In this document: piece by piece, positions 14,212 to 22,998 of the stretch
How positions within the stretch are numbered: position 1 is the first letter of the stretch
Layout of the letters: each line of letters opens with the position of its first letter
Assembly: GCA_030684415.1 (NCBI GenBank)
Contig: JAUXNL010000608.1
Span: forward strand, 1-27,760
DNA length: 27,760 nucleotides
Source: Moraxellaceae bacterium
GTDB lineage: Bacteria > Pseudomonadota > Gammaproteobacteria > Pseudomonadales > Moraxellaceae
Direction: 5' to 3'
Position numbers and translations under genes: made by a program
Notes under the pieces: generated by a model
The model's input: the letters and a program-made list of their open reading frames with translations, nothing else
Told to the model about the DNA's origin: nothing
The model's database searches: none

Positions 14212-15511
14212 CCGTTTGTTCCGCTGCAGAAGAGTTGAGAGCCAAGCGCGGCTGGAGCCAGAAAAACAGCGCCAGTGCCGGCAGCACGGCGACGGTGGAG
14301 AAAATGAAAAATCCTTCGTAGCCCATGCCCGTGACCATAAAGCCCGAGACGCCGCCGATCAATTTGCCGGGCAGGGTCACCAGTGAGCTGAACAGCGCAT
14401 ATTGCGTGGCGGTGTATTCACGGTTGACCAGTGCCGACAGCCAGGCCACGGCGGCTGTGCCGAGAAAGCCGCCCGAGAGATTTTCGCCGGCAATCACCAA
14501 TGTGAAGATGCTGAGGTTGCCGGGATGCTGCGACAGCAACAGATACAGCAGGTTGCTCACCGCGCCCAGAATCATGGCGATGAGCAGGGTGCGCTGCACG
14601 CCCAGTTTGACCACGACAGCGCCGCCCAGAAAGGCGCCGGCAATCCCGATCCAGACGCCGAACACCTTGGAGACGGCGCCGATTTCGGTCTTGGTGAAGC
14701 CGCTGTCGAGATAAAAGGGAAACGCCATCACGCCCAGCATCTGGTCGGAGATCTTGAACAGCCCGATAAAGAGCAGCAGGCCGACACCCAGCCAGCCGGC
14801 ATGGCGCCGGAAGAAGTCACTGAAAGGCCCGATGACGCTGTCTTTGATGGCGGCTTTGAAGCTACTGGCACGAATCACCGGATGTACGGGTTCGCGCGCC
14901 AGCAGCGTGGCAATCATCACCAGCCCCACGCCGCCGGCCATCAACTGGTAAACCAGCGCCCAGGGCAGATGATCGGCCAGTACCAGCGCAAAAGCGCCGG
15001 ACGCCAGCAGTGCAATGCGATAGCCCAGCGTGTAGGTGGCGGCGAGCGCGCCTTGTGTTTCTTGCGGGGCGATTTCGATGCGGTAGGCATCGACCACCAC
15101 ATCTTGTGTGGCCCCCGCAAACGCGGCCAGCACGATCACGCCGACAAAGGCCAGCAAATGCCCCTGCGGCGTGATGGCGCTCATCAATAGCAGGCTGGCG
15201 GCCAGTACGATCTGCGCCGTCAGCAGCCAAGAGCGGCGCTGGCCCAGCAGGCGCCCCAGCACCGGCAGACGCAGACGGTCCACCGCCGGCGACCACAGGA
15301 ATTTGAACGAATACGCCAGCCCCGCCAGGCTCATCAGCCCGATGTCTTCCAGCGACACGCCGCTTTCCTTGAGCCAGGCCGAGAGCGTGCCGCCCACCAG
15401 CAGGAAGGGCAGGCCGGAGGTGAAGCCAAAGAAGAACATGGTGAGGGCGGCAGGTTGCGCAAAAGCCTCGCGCAGGGACGGAGGCGAGGCAGGAGCAGGA
15501 GTCGCAGTCAT
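14189..15511 (-). CDS. ampG: MFS transporter, AmpG-like muropeptide permease
   Basis: The protein has 440 residues and about twelve hydrophobic helices. The N-terminal FGFTSGLPFLLVGGTLSAWL and GLAYSFKFLWSPAVDRLRLP, then GATQDVVVDAYRIE, are characteristic of the AmpG branch of the major facilitator superfamily. AmpG imports anhydro-muropeptides from the periplasm for cell-wall recycling and can affect beta-lactamase induction. The family assignment is strong, the exact substrate less so. It is first in a minus-strand run with the ABC exporter genes, through a 23-base overlap. Confidence 0.85.
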   Translation of the reverse strand: MTATPAPASPPSLREAFAQPAALTMFFFGFTSGLPFLLVGGTLSAWLKESGVSLEDIGLMSLAGLAYSFKFLWSPAVDRLRLPVLGRLLGQRRSWLLTAQIVLAASLLLMSAITPQGHLLAFVGVIVLAAFAGATQDVVVDAYRIEIAPQETQGALAATYTLGYRIALLASGAFALVLADHLPWALVYQLMAGGVGLVMIATLLAREPVHPVIRASSFKAAIKDSVIGPFSDFFRRHAGWLGVGLLLFIGLFKISDQMLGVMAFPFYLDSGFTKTEIGAVSKVFGVWIGIAGAFLGGAVVVKLGVQRTLLIAMILGAVSNLLYLLLSQHPGNLSIFTLVIAGENLSGGFLGTAAVAWLSALVNREYTATQYALFSSLVTLPGKLIGGVSGFMVTGMGYEGFFIFSTVAVLPALALFFWLQPRLALNSSAAEQTDDTDSRG

Positions 15512-15607
15512 GAAACGGCACCGGAAAACGAAGCGCCTACCTTAGCAGTTCGCCGCGCAAAAGTGCCGGCCACAAGGCGTCTGCCCCAAGGGGCTTGAGC
15601 TGCTGTC

Positions 15608-15901
15608 TTACCACCACGGCCCCTGGATTTTTTCTCCCTTGAAGACGATGCCTTCGGCCTTGAGGCGTCGGCGTTGTTCGGCGCCGCCCGGCGAATCGGC
15701 GCTCATGGCTGAACGGCCATCAGCGCGCACCACCCGCCACCACGGGGTACGGCCACGGTCCGGCAATTCGCGCAGTACACGGCAGACCAGCCGGGCGTAA
15801 CCGGGGAAGCCGGCACGTTTGGCCACTTCGCCATAGCTCGTGACGCAGCCTTTGGGGATGGCATTGAGAGTGGCCAGAATGGCGTGTGTGGCTTCGCTCA
15901 T
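15608..15901 (-). CDS. alkyltransferase-like (ATL) DNA-binding protein, MGMT family
   Basis: The protein has 97 residues and corresponds to the C-terminal domain of O6-alkylguanine-DNA alkyltransferase. IPKGCVTSYGEVAKRAG and LPDRGRTPWWRVVRADGR match. At the active site the usual PCHRV is PWWRV, so the alkyl-accepting Cys is replaced by Trp, as in ATL proteins. These bind O6-alkylguanine, flip the base and hand the lesion to nucleotide excision repair. The gene is monocistronic, with about 100 bp separating it from ampG downstream. Confidence 0.9.
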   Translation of the reverse strand: MSEATHAILATLNAIPKGCVTSYGEVAKRAGFPGYARLVCRVLRELPDRGRTPWWRVVRADGRSAMSADSPGGAEQRRRLKAEGIVFKGEKIQGPWW

Positions 15902-16414
15902 GGGGTGTCTTCGTGGGGGAAACGTAGTGAAACCGGCTGTTTTTGCCTAGGGCAGGCTGCCTTTCGTCGGCATCGGTGACGACCTGTCGAAAGTTCAGCT
16001 AATCCTGATTCAAGTCAAGGCGCGGTTTCACCCTTCGTGGTGCGAACCATGCGTCATGGATAGAACAGTTTTTATGCAAAAACAGCTTTTTTATTTGAAG
16101 CACACGCCAGTTTCCGATTTTTTGTGTGAGTTGGTCCACACTTTTCCGCGCTGTCACACCCGTCTGACGCATTGGCGCCTGGGTGAGCACCACCGGTTGC
16201 CCCGTGTTTCATTTCAAGGTGGCTTACGTAGAATCCGCGCCTCGACGGAATTGAATACATTTTTTTAGCCAAGGATACCGATGCACTGATTAAAGAAAAG
16301 CAGGGGCCTTATGTACAGCACGGGAGCTATCACAAGAGATATGTCTGAGTGCATTTTTTTGGAGCGTGCTCATTTCTTTTCCGGGCTTGCCCGCTGCTGC
16401 GGAGTCTCACCATC
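15902..16414. other. divergent intergenic region before the chemosensory operon
   Basis: The region of about 510 bp contains no convincing gene except a possible 35-codon leader at 16311-16418. A weak sigma-70-like pair, TTTCAT (16207-16212) and TAGAAT (16229-16234) with 16-bp spacing, could serve the plus-strand che genes. T-rich and A-rich tracts around 16070-16110 and 16260-16300 stand out from the GC-rich surroundings. Nothing else is recognisable. Confidence 0.4.
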
Positions 16415-16418
16415 ATGA
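16311..16418 (+). CDS. possible 35-aa leader peptide overlapping the che response regulator start
   Basis: An ATG at 16311 opens a 35-codon frame whose TGA overlaps the ATG of the response regulator as ATGA (16415-16418). AGGGG lies at 16302-16306, a short spacing. The peptide (starting MYSTGAITRDMSECIF) shows no family resemblance. The overlap is the only argument for translation and may be chance. Confidence 0.2.
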   Translation: MYSTGAITRDMSECIFLERAHFFSGLARCCGVSPS

Positions 16419-17200
16419 AGCTGGTCAATACCCAGACCGTCAAGAAACACACCCGGATTTTCCATATCGGCCTGCCCGCACGAGATGTGCTGGTGGTGCA
16501 GAGCATGTTCCGTGCACAGCCGGCCTTGGCCGAATGCTATGTCTTTGGCGACACTGTCATGGGCGATTTTGTCGATCTGCTATTCGTCAATGCGGACGAT
16601 CCCGTTGCCGTCGGTGCCTGGCAAACACTGAGCAAGGAACGGCCCGAAGTGGTGGCCATCATGGTCTCCGATGGCGAACGCAAGTCGGCGCGCCATGTCT
16701 GGGTGCAGCGCCCGCTCGATTTTCGCAATTTTTCGCTCTTGCTTGATGCCATCACGTCGGCAGACATCAGCCGCTCAGCCGCCTCTGCATTGCCCTTGAG
16801 TCCGGACCGAATCAAGGTGCTGGTCGTGGATGACAGTTTTCCGGCACGCCAGTTCATGAAGTTGAAGCTGGAGCAGATTGCGCGCGACAACAGCATGAAG
16901 ATTGTCGTCGACTTTGCCGACAGTGGTGAGCGTGCTGTAGAGATTGTGAAAGACGCCGATTACGACCTGGTGTTTCTCGATGTCGAGATGAAAGGCATGG
17001 ACGGATATGAAACCTGCCGTCAGTTGAAAGAGTTGCGGCGTATGCGGGTCACCATGCTGTCGGGGCGGGCGCTGGCGGCTGATTTTCAGGCCGGGCGAGC
17101 CGCAGGCTGTGATAACTACATCGCCAAGCCGCCTGGTGACATGGACATCCGTACCGTACTGATGCTCACGTCGTTCAAGAAAATGATCCATAACAAATAA
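16415..17200 (+). CDS. response regulator with an extra N-terminal domain
   Basis: The protein has 261 residues from ATG 16415, chosen because GGAG at 16401-16404 precedes it; the frame extends to 16349 but without a good site. Residues about 133-255 form a receiver: VVDDSF acidic pair, phospho-acceptor D189 in LVFLDVEMKGMDG, a Ser in TMLSGRA at the switch position and the Lys in YIAKPP. Residues about 13-125 form an additional alpha/beta domain (IFHIGLPARDVLVVQSMF ... FVDLLFVNADDP ... VVAIMVSDG ... RPLDFRNFSLLL). It looks like a degenerate receiver without the acidic pocket. There is no DNA-binding output. It heads the chemosensory operon and is probably a phosphorylation target of its CheA. 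Confidence 0.85.
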   Translation: MKLVNTQTVKKHTRIFHIGLPARDVLVVQSMFRAQPALAECYVFGDTVMGDFVDLLFVNADDPVAVGAWQTLSKERPEVVAIMVSDGERKSARHVWVQRPLDFRNFSLLLDAITSADISRSAASALPLSPDRIKVLVVDDSFPARQFMKLKLEQIARDNSMKIVVDFADSGERAVEIVKDADYDLVFLDVEMKGMDGYETCRQLKELRRMRVTMLSGRALAADFQAGRAAGCDNYIAKPPGDMDIRTVLMLTSFKKMIHNK

Positions 17201-17220
17201 TTCAGGTCAGGAGAAAATCC

Positions 17221-18711
17221 ATGGGCTTCTTTTCCAGCATGCGCTTGAGTACGCGCATCTATATCCAACAGGCCGTTCTGGTGCTCGCCTTGATCGGCAT
17301 GTCGCTTTACTCCCTCAATGGGGCAAGTCGTGTATCCGCTGAGGCGTTGTTGATCAGGGATGTCAACATGCCGATGAGCAAAGCCATGACCGAGGCGGTC
17401 AGCCAACGTCTTCGGCAGAACCAGAACTTCGAACGCATGATGCGTTATGGGCCTGATATCCAGCGTAGTGAATCCCGTCGTGAGCTCTTTGAGGGGGTTG
17501 TCCGGCGCTACCGCGATCATGACGACCGTGTGCATGCAGCGCTTGCCGATGTTCAGGAATATCTTGAGAAGTTCATTATTGAAGAGCGTTCGCATGGCGA
17601 TCTTGAGAATGTGGCCTTGCTTGAAGCCGCGCGTGGCACGACGACAGAGCTTTCGTCACAGCAGAAAGAGTTCCGCCAGCGCGTGGAGGCCATTATTGCT
17701 GACTTTGAGGCGGGTCGTTTTGAGCGTGCGCTGATCGAGGGCGAAAAGCTGGAAGCGGGTGTCAGCGCCGGCAACGAAAAGATAGAGAGCTTTGTTGTAG
17801 AACTGCAGACGATTCAGGCCGACCCGATCAACAACATCAACAACACGGCAGAGACGCTGGAGTCCAGCCTGTTCATCATCGCCTGTGTGGCGGTGATCGT
17901 GGCATTGATCATGGTGGTCTATACCGGCTTTACGCTGCGTGAGTTGCGCAAGGCCATGGGCAATATCGGCAATTCGGTGCAGCAGGTGGCATCGGCGGCG
18001 TCGCAGAGCAGCAATGCCATCAGCGTGGTGGCCGATGGCTCGAAACAGCAGTCCGAGGCCATTTCGCAGGCGGTGACGGCGGTCAGCCAGTCGGCCGCCG
18101 TGTTGGCCGATGTGTCGCGCAGTGCCGAAGGCGCCAGTGACCTCTCCAAGCAGACGGCGACCACCATTCACGATGGCCGGGCACAGATGAGCAAGATGGC
18201 CGAAGTGGTCAACCGTATTGCCGACAACAGCGGCAAGATCAACAAGATCACCGATGTCATCAACAACCTTGCCAGCCAGACCAACATGCTGTCGCTGAAT
18301 GCGGCCATCGAAGCGGCGCGTGCCGGTGAGCACGGCAAAGGCTTTGCAGTAGTTGCCGAGCAAGTGCGCAAACTGGCGGAAAGCTCGCGCAGCTCAGTGC
18401 AGGACATTGTCGATCTGGCACAGCAGGCCGCGCGTGACGCCAGCGAAGCGGTGTTGGCGGCCGACCGTGTGAACGTGGAGATGGGCAAGATTGCCGGTGC
18501 CGCCAGTGAAACCGAGCACATGATGCAGAGCATCGCGACGGCCATGGAAGAGCAGGTGGCCACGGTCGAAGAGATGCAGCACAACATGGATACGCTGAAG
18601 AGCATCGGTAACAACAATGCCAATGCGGCCGAGGAGATCACACAGACCATTCTCGAGCTGTCACATATTGCGGACGACACCAATAACGAAGTGCGCAAAT
18701 TCAATATCTGA
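17221..18711 (+). CDS. methyl-accepting chemotaxis protein without HAMP domain
   Basis: The protein has 496 residues. Transmembrane helix 1 is at about 13-33, a helical periplasmic domain of roughly 180 residues follows, and helix 2 is at about 216-237. After helix 2 the coiled-coil signalling domain begins almost at once; the Pro and DEIG motifs of a HAMP domain are absent. The hairpin tip (residues about 355-389, NMLSLNAAIEAARAGEHGKG and FAVVAEQVRKLAESS) is intact and binds CheA and CheW. There is no C-terminal CheR-tethering pentapeptide; it ends in EVRKFNI. AGGAGA before the ATG is a good RBS. Signal type is unknown. Confidence 0.93.
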   Translation: MGFFSSMRLSTRIYIQQAVLVLALIGMSLYSLNGASRVSAEALLIRDVNMPMSKAMTEAVSQRLRQNQNFERMMRYGPDIQRSESRRELFEGVVRRYRDHDDRVHAALADVQEYLEKFIIEERSHGDLENVALLEAARGTTTELSSQQKEFRQRVEAIIADFEAGRFERALIEGEKLEAGVSAGNEKIESFVVELQTIQADPINNINNTAETLESSLFIIACVAVIVALIMVVYTGFTLRELRKAMGNIGNSVQQVASAASQSSNAISVVADGSKQQSEAISQAVTAVSQSAAVLADVSRSAEGASDLSKQTATTIHDGRAQMSKMAEVVNRIADNSGKINKITDVINNLASQTNMLSLNAAIEAARAGEHGKGFAVVAEQVRKLAESSRSSVQDIVDLAQQAARDASEAVLAADRVNVEMGKIAGAASETEHMMQSIATAMEEQVATVEEMQHNMDTLKSIGNNNANAAEEITQTILELSHIADDTNNEVRKFNI

Positions 18712-18731
18712 GCCGGCACAGGGAACCGATC

Positions 18732-19787
18732 GTGAGCACTCCGCCGCCCCGTCCCGCACTGGCCGACATGCTGGCCAACCTGCAAAAGCTGCGGGCGGCG
18801 GCGCCTGCGCCATCATCCAGGCCTGCCGCGCCGACACCTCGGCCGGCAATACAACCAAAAACACGGACGGCATCACCCCCAACTCCAACACCAGCGCCGA
18901 CAGCGATGTCGGCATCACTGACGTCATCCGCATCGGTGGTCAGGCTCCTGAGCCTGTTGCGCGAATTCGCCGGTTTCCGGCCCACGCCGCAGTTGGAGCG
19001 CAAGCTGGAAAAAGTCTTTCAGGGCATGGGCGAGGCGGCGCTGGCGCGCTGGGTGGAGTCCTTGCAGGCGGATGCGTCGCGGCGCGAACTGATGGCGCTG
19101 GTTGAAGACCTGACCAACCACGAAACCTATTTTTTCCGCGACCCGCCGCAGCTTGAGGTATTGAGCCGGCATGTGCTGCCGGCACTGGTGCGCGAAAAAC
19201 AGAAGCGTGGCGATAAAACCCTGCGCCTGTGGTCGGCGGCCTGTTCGACCGGCGAAGAGGCCTGGACGCTGGCGATGATGGCGCTCACCGCACTGCTGGA
19301 CGCTGGCATTGCGCGCGAGCGGCGGCCCGGCGACATCTGGCTTCCGCCCGACTGGCGGCTGGAAGTGATGGGGACCGATATTTCGCGGCAAGCCATCCGC
19401 GTGGCGCGTGATGCCGCCTACCGGACGGAGTCGCTGGCCTCGTTCCGGCAGTTTCCGGAACGCTACCGCCGCTTTTTCGACGATGTGCCAGCAGCGGCCG
19501 GTCAGCCCGCCTATCGGCACGTGGGGCCGGCGTTGCGTCCTTATCTGCGCTTTGACCTGTTCAATCTGATCAGCCCGGCGCCTCCTTGCCGTGATCAGGA
19601 TCTGGTGATTTGTCGCAATGTGCTCATTTATCTGGATATCGGGATGCATGCCCAGGTGCAGCGTGGCTTGCGTGATGCGCTGCGCCCGGGAGGCTTCCTC
19701 ATGCTGGGCGTGGTCGACCGCCTGCATCTGTGTGAGGATTTTCATGACCGCTGGTTTGAGCGCTGTGTGATCCATGAACGCAAATAA
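18732..19787 (+). CDS. cheR: CheR-type chemoreceptor methyltransferase with Pro-rich N-terminal extension
   Basis: The protein has 351 residues starting with GTG, with AGGGAA upstream. It methylates receptor glutamates using S-adenosylmethionine. Residues 1-60 are a disordered Pro/Ala/Thr-rich extension. The CheR N-terminal helices follow, then NHETYFFRDP (about 128-137), the SAM-binding segment LWSAACSTGEEAWTLAM (about 166-182), MGTDIS and DLVICRNVLIYLD. The Pro-rich tail could be a tether to other che proteins. The end overlaps the next gene by 14 bases. Confidence 0.93.
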   Translation: MSTPPPRPALADMLANLQKLRAAAPAPSSRPAAPTPRPAIQPKTRTASPPTPTPAPTAMSASLTSSASVVRLLSLLREFAGFRPTPQLERKLEKVFQGMGEAALARWVESLQADASRRELMALVEDLTNHETYFFRDPPQLEVLSRHVLPALVREKQKRGDKTLRLWSAACSTGEEAWTLAMMALTALLDAGIARERRPGDIWLPPDWRLEVMGTDISRQAIRVARDAAYRTESLASFRQFPERYRRFFDDVPAAAGQPAYRHVGPALRPYLRFDLFNLISPAPPCRDQDLVICRNVLIYLDIGMHAQVQRGLRDALRPGGFLMLGVVDRLHLCEDFHDRWFERCVIHERK

Positions 19788-21303
19788 CGCGGCATTGCCG
19801 GAATCAGAACGTCTGGGTCTGCTCTTGTTCCGCAGCGCCGGCCGGGTGTTTGCACTGCCCGATGCCGCGGTACTCGAAATTGTGCCTGCCGGCACGGTAA
19901 CCCCCTTGCCGTTCACACCGCCCTGGGTAGAGGGGCTGGCAAACATTGCAGGCCGTATTCTGCCGCAGGCCCGGTTTGCCGCACTTTTGGCGGTGGAGGA
20001 AGAGGCGACAAGTGCCGGTGAGCGGATCATCGTTCGCACGCCTACCGCCGACTGCGTGCTGGCGGTGGCGGTGGTGCTGGCGCGCATCGAGATCGACTGC
20101 GCTGACCTGAACCCCTTTGCGCCGGGCGATACGGCGGATAGTGCCCATTCGGCGAATACAGATCGTGTCGATGAAGCCAGTCATGCCCCCGACACCAGCC
20201 ACACGCCGGACACCAGCAGCGCGCCAGAAACCAAAATCGCGGCAGCCGTCTATGTGTGCGCAGAGCTGACGTATGAGGGCCAGAGTGTCTTGCTGCTGGA
20301 TGTCGCCCGGCTGGGTGCGCTTTTCAGTGAGCAGGAACCGGTATCCGGTCAGCCCGGCTTGCTTGGCGCGCCGGGCAGTGCCGTGCTGGACGTGGTGGAT
20401 GAGCAGCTCGGCTGTCTGTGCTTTCGCGCGGGGGGCGAGCGCTATGCGATGGCATTGGCCGATGTCGGTGAAATCATCGAGGTTGCGGCGCTGACGCCGC
20501 TGCCGGGAGCGCCAGAAGGGGTGGCGGGGCTGTCGACCTTGCGTGGCGAGCCCTTGTTGATGGTCAGCCTGGCGCAGTGGCTGGGATTGCCGGCCGATGC
20601 TGAGCCCGCGGCACTGGTGCTGGAGCATGACGGGCTGCGTATCGGCTTGCTGGTGAGTGCGGTCGACGGCATGGCCGGTTTTGCGCCAGCGGCATTGCGG
20701 CCCCTGGGCGCGGGTGCTGGCCTGCTGGCCGGGGTGTTGCATCGTGCTGATGGCCGTGTGCTGGGGCTGCTCACGGCCACCCGGCTGCTGATGTCCGAGC
20801 GCAGTACCCGCCTGGTGCCTTGGGTGCCGACGCGTGCCCGTCAGCAGCATGAACGTGAACGTGAATACCGTCCGCACCTGATGGTGCAGATCGGTGGCGA
20901 CACCTTTGGCCTGCCCTTGCCGATGGTCCAACGCATCCTGCCCTGGCGCGCGCCGGAAGTCGTCGATGCCGGTGAGGGACGCGAAGCGGGCGTGGTCAGC
21001 CTCGAAGGCGATGTCGTGCCGGTGCTCGATCCGGAACGCTTGCGTGTGGGGGTGCTGGCAGCAACCCCGGCGGCGTGGGTCGTGCTGGGCGATGCCGTAC
21101 GGCCTTGGGCTCTGGCGGTGGATGTGGCGGATGCCATTGTCCAGGTGCCGGTCGATACGCTGGAGATGCTGGGTAACGGGCAGGGTAATACGCACGGCAG
21201 CGGGCAGGGCGGACGGCAGGGCGTCATCGAGGCAGTCGCGCATGTCGACGGCCGCCTGCTGGCCATTGTGTCGGCATCCGCATTGGCGGCGGGGCCGACA
21301 TGA
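19774..21303 (+). CDS. protein with three tandem CheW-like domains
   Basis: The protein has 509 residues and three repeats of the CheW fold. Domain 1 is at about 12-190 (LLFRSAGRVFALPDAAVLEIVPAG), with a long linker insert rich in D/T/S/H (about 128-152). Domain 2 is at about 205-350 (LCFRAGGERYAMALADVGEIIEV then GVAGLSTLRGEPLLMVSL). Domain 3 is at about 363-509 (LMVQIGGDTFGLPLPMVQRILP then GVVSLEGDVVPVLD). CheW couples receptors to CheA; multi-CheW proteins may bridge several receptors or nucleate arrays, which here is inference. It overlaps cheB by 4 bases (ATGA). Confidence 0.88.
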   Translation: MNANNAALPESERLGLLLFRSAGRVFALPDAAVLEIVPAGTVTPLPFTPPWVEGLANIAGRILPQARFAALLAVEEEATSAGERIIVRTPTADCVLAVAVVLARIEIDCADLNPFAPGDTADSAHSANTDRVDEASHAPDTSHTPDTSSAPETKIAAAVYVCAELTYEGQSVLLLDVARLGALFSEQEPVSGQPGLLGAPGSAVLDVVDEQLGCLCFRAGGERYAMALADVGEIIEVAALTPLPGAPEGVAGLSTLRGEPLLMVSLAQWLGLPADAEPAALVLEHDGLRIGLLVSAVDGMAGFAPAALRPLGAGAGLLAGVLHRADGRVLGLLTATRLLMSERSTRLVPWVPTRARQQHEREREYRPHLMVQIGGDTFGLPLPMVQRILPWRAPEVVDAGEGREAGVVSLEGDVVPVLDPERLRVGVLAATPAAWVVLGDAVRPWALAVDVADAIVQVPVDTLEMLGNGQGNTHGSGQGGRQGVIEAVAHVDGRLLAIVSASALAAGPT

Positions 21304-22376
21304 TCCGGCTGCCGTTTTTTCCGGCACCGGCGGCGCGTACGCGGCCGGTGTCAGTGCTGGTGGTGGATGATTCGGGCTTCATGCGTCTGGCGCTGCGCAA
21401 GATGCTGGCTCGCGATCCGACCCTCCGCGTCATCGGCGAGGCCAGCACGGGGGAAGAAGCCTTGCGCCTTGCGCGCGTGCACCGCCCGGACGTGGTCACC
21501 ATGGATGTGGAAATGCCGGGTGGCGGGGGGCTCCTGGCAACGCGGGAGATCATGGCGCAGTGCCCGACCAGCATCATCATGGTCAGCAGCCTGACACGTG
21601 CCGCCGCCGACACCACATTGAAGGCGCTGGCGGCGGGGGCGGTCGATTACATTCCCAAGGCCTCGTCGTTTGTTGATCTCGACATCGTTGCCATCGAAAA
21701 AGAGCTGTGTCGCAAGATCCACTACTGGGCCGACCGTCGCCCGGCGGCAAAAGCGGCCCTCGGTGCAACGACGGCTCGTGCCCCGGCGCTCAGTGGCCTG
21801 CGGCCGACGGGCAAGCCGGACTTGCTGATCATTGGCGCCTCTACCGGTGGCCCGAAGATATTGCCGCAACTGTTCAGCGAGCTGCCCAAACTGGACTGCC
21901 CGGTGGTGATCGCTCTGCATATGCCACCGGTGTACACGCAGAGCTTTGCCGAACATCTGGCCGCAGACAGCGGGCACGACGTCGTCGAAGGGCATGACGG
22001 CATGACGCTCACCGCCGGACAAGTGGTGGTGGCCCCCGGTGGTACGGACAGCCATATCCTGACGGGCGCCCGCAGTCCTGTGTTGCGTGTACGGCGCGAG
22101 GAGCAGTACGGCATCCATCCCTCGGTGGACGCGCTGTTCCTGTCGGCGGCTGTCCATGCCCGCAACCCGCTGGCCGTCGTGCTCACCGGCATGGGCGATG
22201 ATGGTCTGCGCGGCAGCCGTGAGCTGCACCGTCGTGGCCTGCCGGTGCTGGCGCAAAACGAGTCCTCGTGTCTGGTTTACGGCATGCCGCGGGCGGTGGC
22301 TGAAGCGGGGCTCGCCAGTGAGCTGCTGGATGTGGCTGGCCTGGCCCAGCGCCTGCGGCACTGGTGTTCATCATGA
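21300..22376 (+). CDS. cheB: CheB-type receptor methylesterase
   Basis: The protein has 358 residues. The receiver (about 16-140) has VVDDSGFMR, phospho-acceptor D69 in VTMDVEMPG and the Lys in YIPKAS. The catalytic domain (about 172-355) has the triad S181 in GASTGGP, H207 in ALHMPP and D300 in GMGDDGLRG. It removes methyl groups from receptors when phosphorylated by CheA. About 185 bp with no supported gene follow, the only real gap in the operon. Confidence 0.95.
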   Translation: MIRLPFFPAPAARTRPVSVLVVDDSGFMRLALRKMLARDPTLRVIGEASTGEEALRLARVHRPDVVTMDVEMPGGGGLLATREIMAQCPTSIIMVSSLTRAAADTTLKALAAGAVDYIPKASSFVDLDIVAIEKELCRKIHYWADRRPAAKAALGATTARAPALSGLRPTGKPDLLIIGASTGGPKILPQLFSELPKLDCPVVIALHMPPVYTQSFAEHLAADSGHDVVEGHDGMTLTAGQVVVAPGGTDSHILTGARSPVLRVRREEQYGIHPSVDALFLSAAVHARNPLAVVLTGMGDDGLRGSRELHRRGLPVLAQNESSCLVYGMPRAVAEAGLASELLDVAGLAQRLRHWCSS

Positions 22377-22561
22377 CCTGGTCTTTGAAGAGTTTTGCCA
22401 ACGCGGGCGTGCTCTGCTGCAACGCTGAGGCGGTACGTCATCGTGATGACGGCCAGCACAGGGGCGACCAGCAGCACCAGAACACTATTTTGCGGATTCC
22501 GGCGGTCGCTTTGCGACCATCATGCCCCTGCGCTACGGCGCCCGAGCGAGGATAGAGAGCC

Positions 22562-22981
22562 ATGACTACCCCCCTGCACCTTGCACCGCGTCGCGTGCTC
22601 ATCGTTGATGACTCTTTCCTGATGCGCCGTGTCATCCGCAACATTGTCGAGCACGACAGCTCGCTGATCGTGGTCGGCGAGGCCGCCGACGGCGAAGAGG
22701 CGCTGGAGCAGGTGGTGGCGCTGGACCCGGAGATCATCTTGCTCGACATCGAAATGCCGCGCATGGACGGCATCGAATTTCTCCGGCGTGCCCAGCTCAT
22801 CACCGATGCCTGCGTGATCGTGATTTCGTCGGTGGCCCAGTTGGGCTCGCCGCAGGCCATGGAGGTGCTGGCGCTGGGGGCCGCCGACATCCTGCCCAAG
22901 CCCTCGGGAGTGCTCAGTGTCGACTTCGAGGAGCAGCGCGGTCATGCGCTGCTTGATGCCATCGCACGCTGTGCGGCTTGA
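22562..22981 (+). CDS. stand-alone receiver related to the CheB N-terminal domain
   Basis: The protein has 139 residues and consists of a single receiver: IVDDSFLMR, phospho-acceptor D62 in ILLDIEMPRMDG, the Ser-Ser switch in VIVISSVA and the Lys in ILPKPSG. The MPRMDGIEFL and LALGAADILPKPSG segments are closer to CheB receivers than to CheY, yet there is no methylesterase domain. It may be a phosphate sink or a separate output messenger. The GAGGATAGAGAG sequence before the ATG contains the RBS. Confidence 0.9.
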   Translation: MTTPLHLAPRRVLIVDDSFLMRRVIRNIVEHDSSLIVVGEAADGEEALEQVVALDPEIILLDIEMPRMDGIEFLRRAQLITDACVIVISSVAQLGSPQAMEVLALGAADILPKPSGVLSVDFEEQRGHALLDAIARCAA

Positions 22982-22998
22982 GGCGTCGGGAGAGCCTG

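Noticed and set aside
16170..16190. TGGCGC-CTGGG-TGAGC as a sigma-54 promoter
   Set aside because: The -12 element lacks the TTGC(A/T) consensus.
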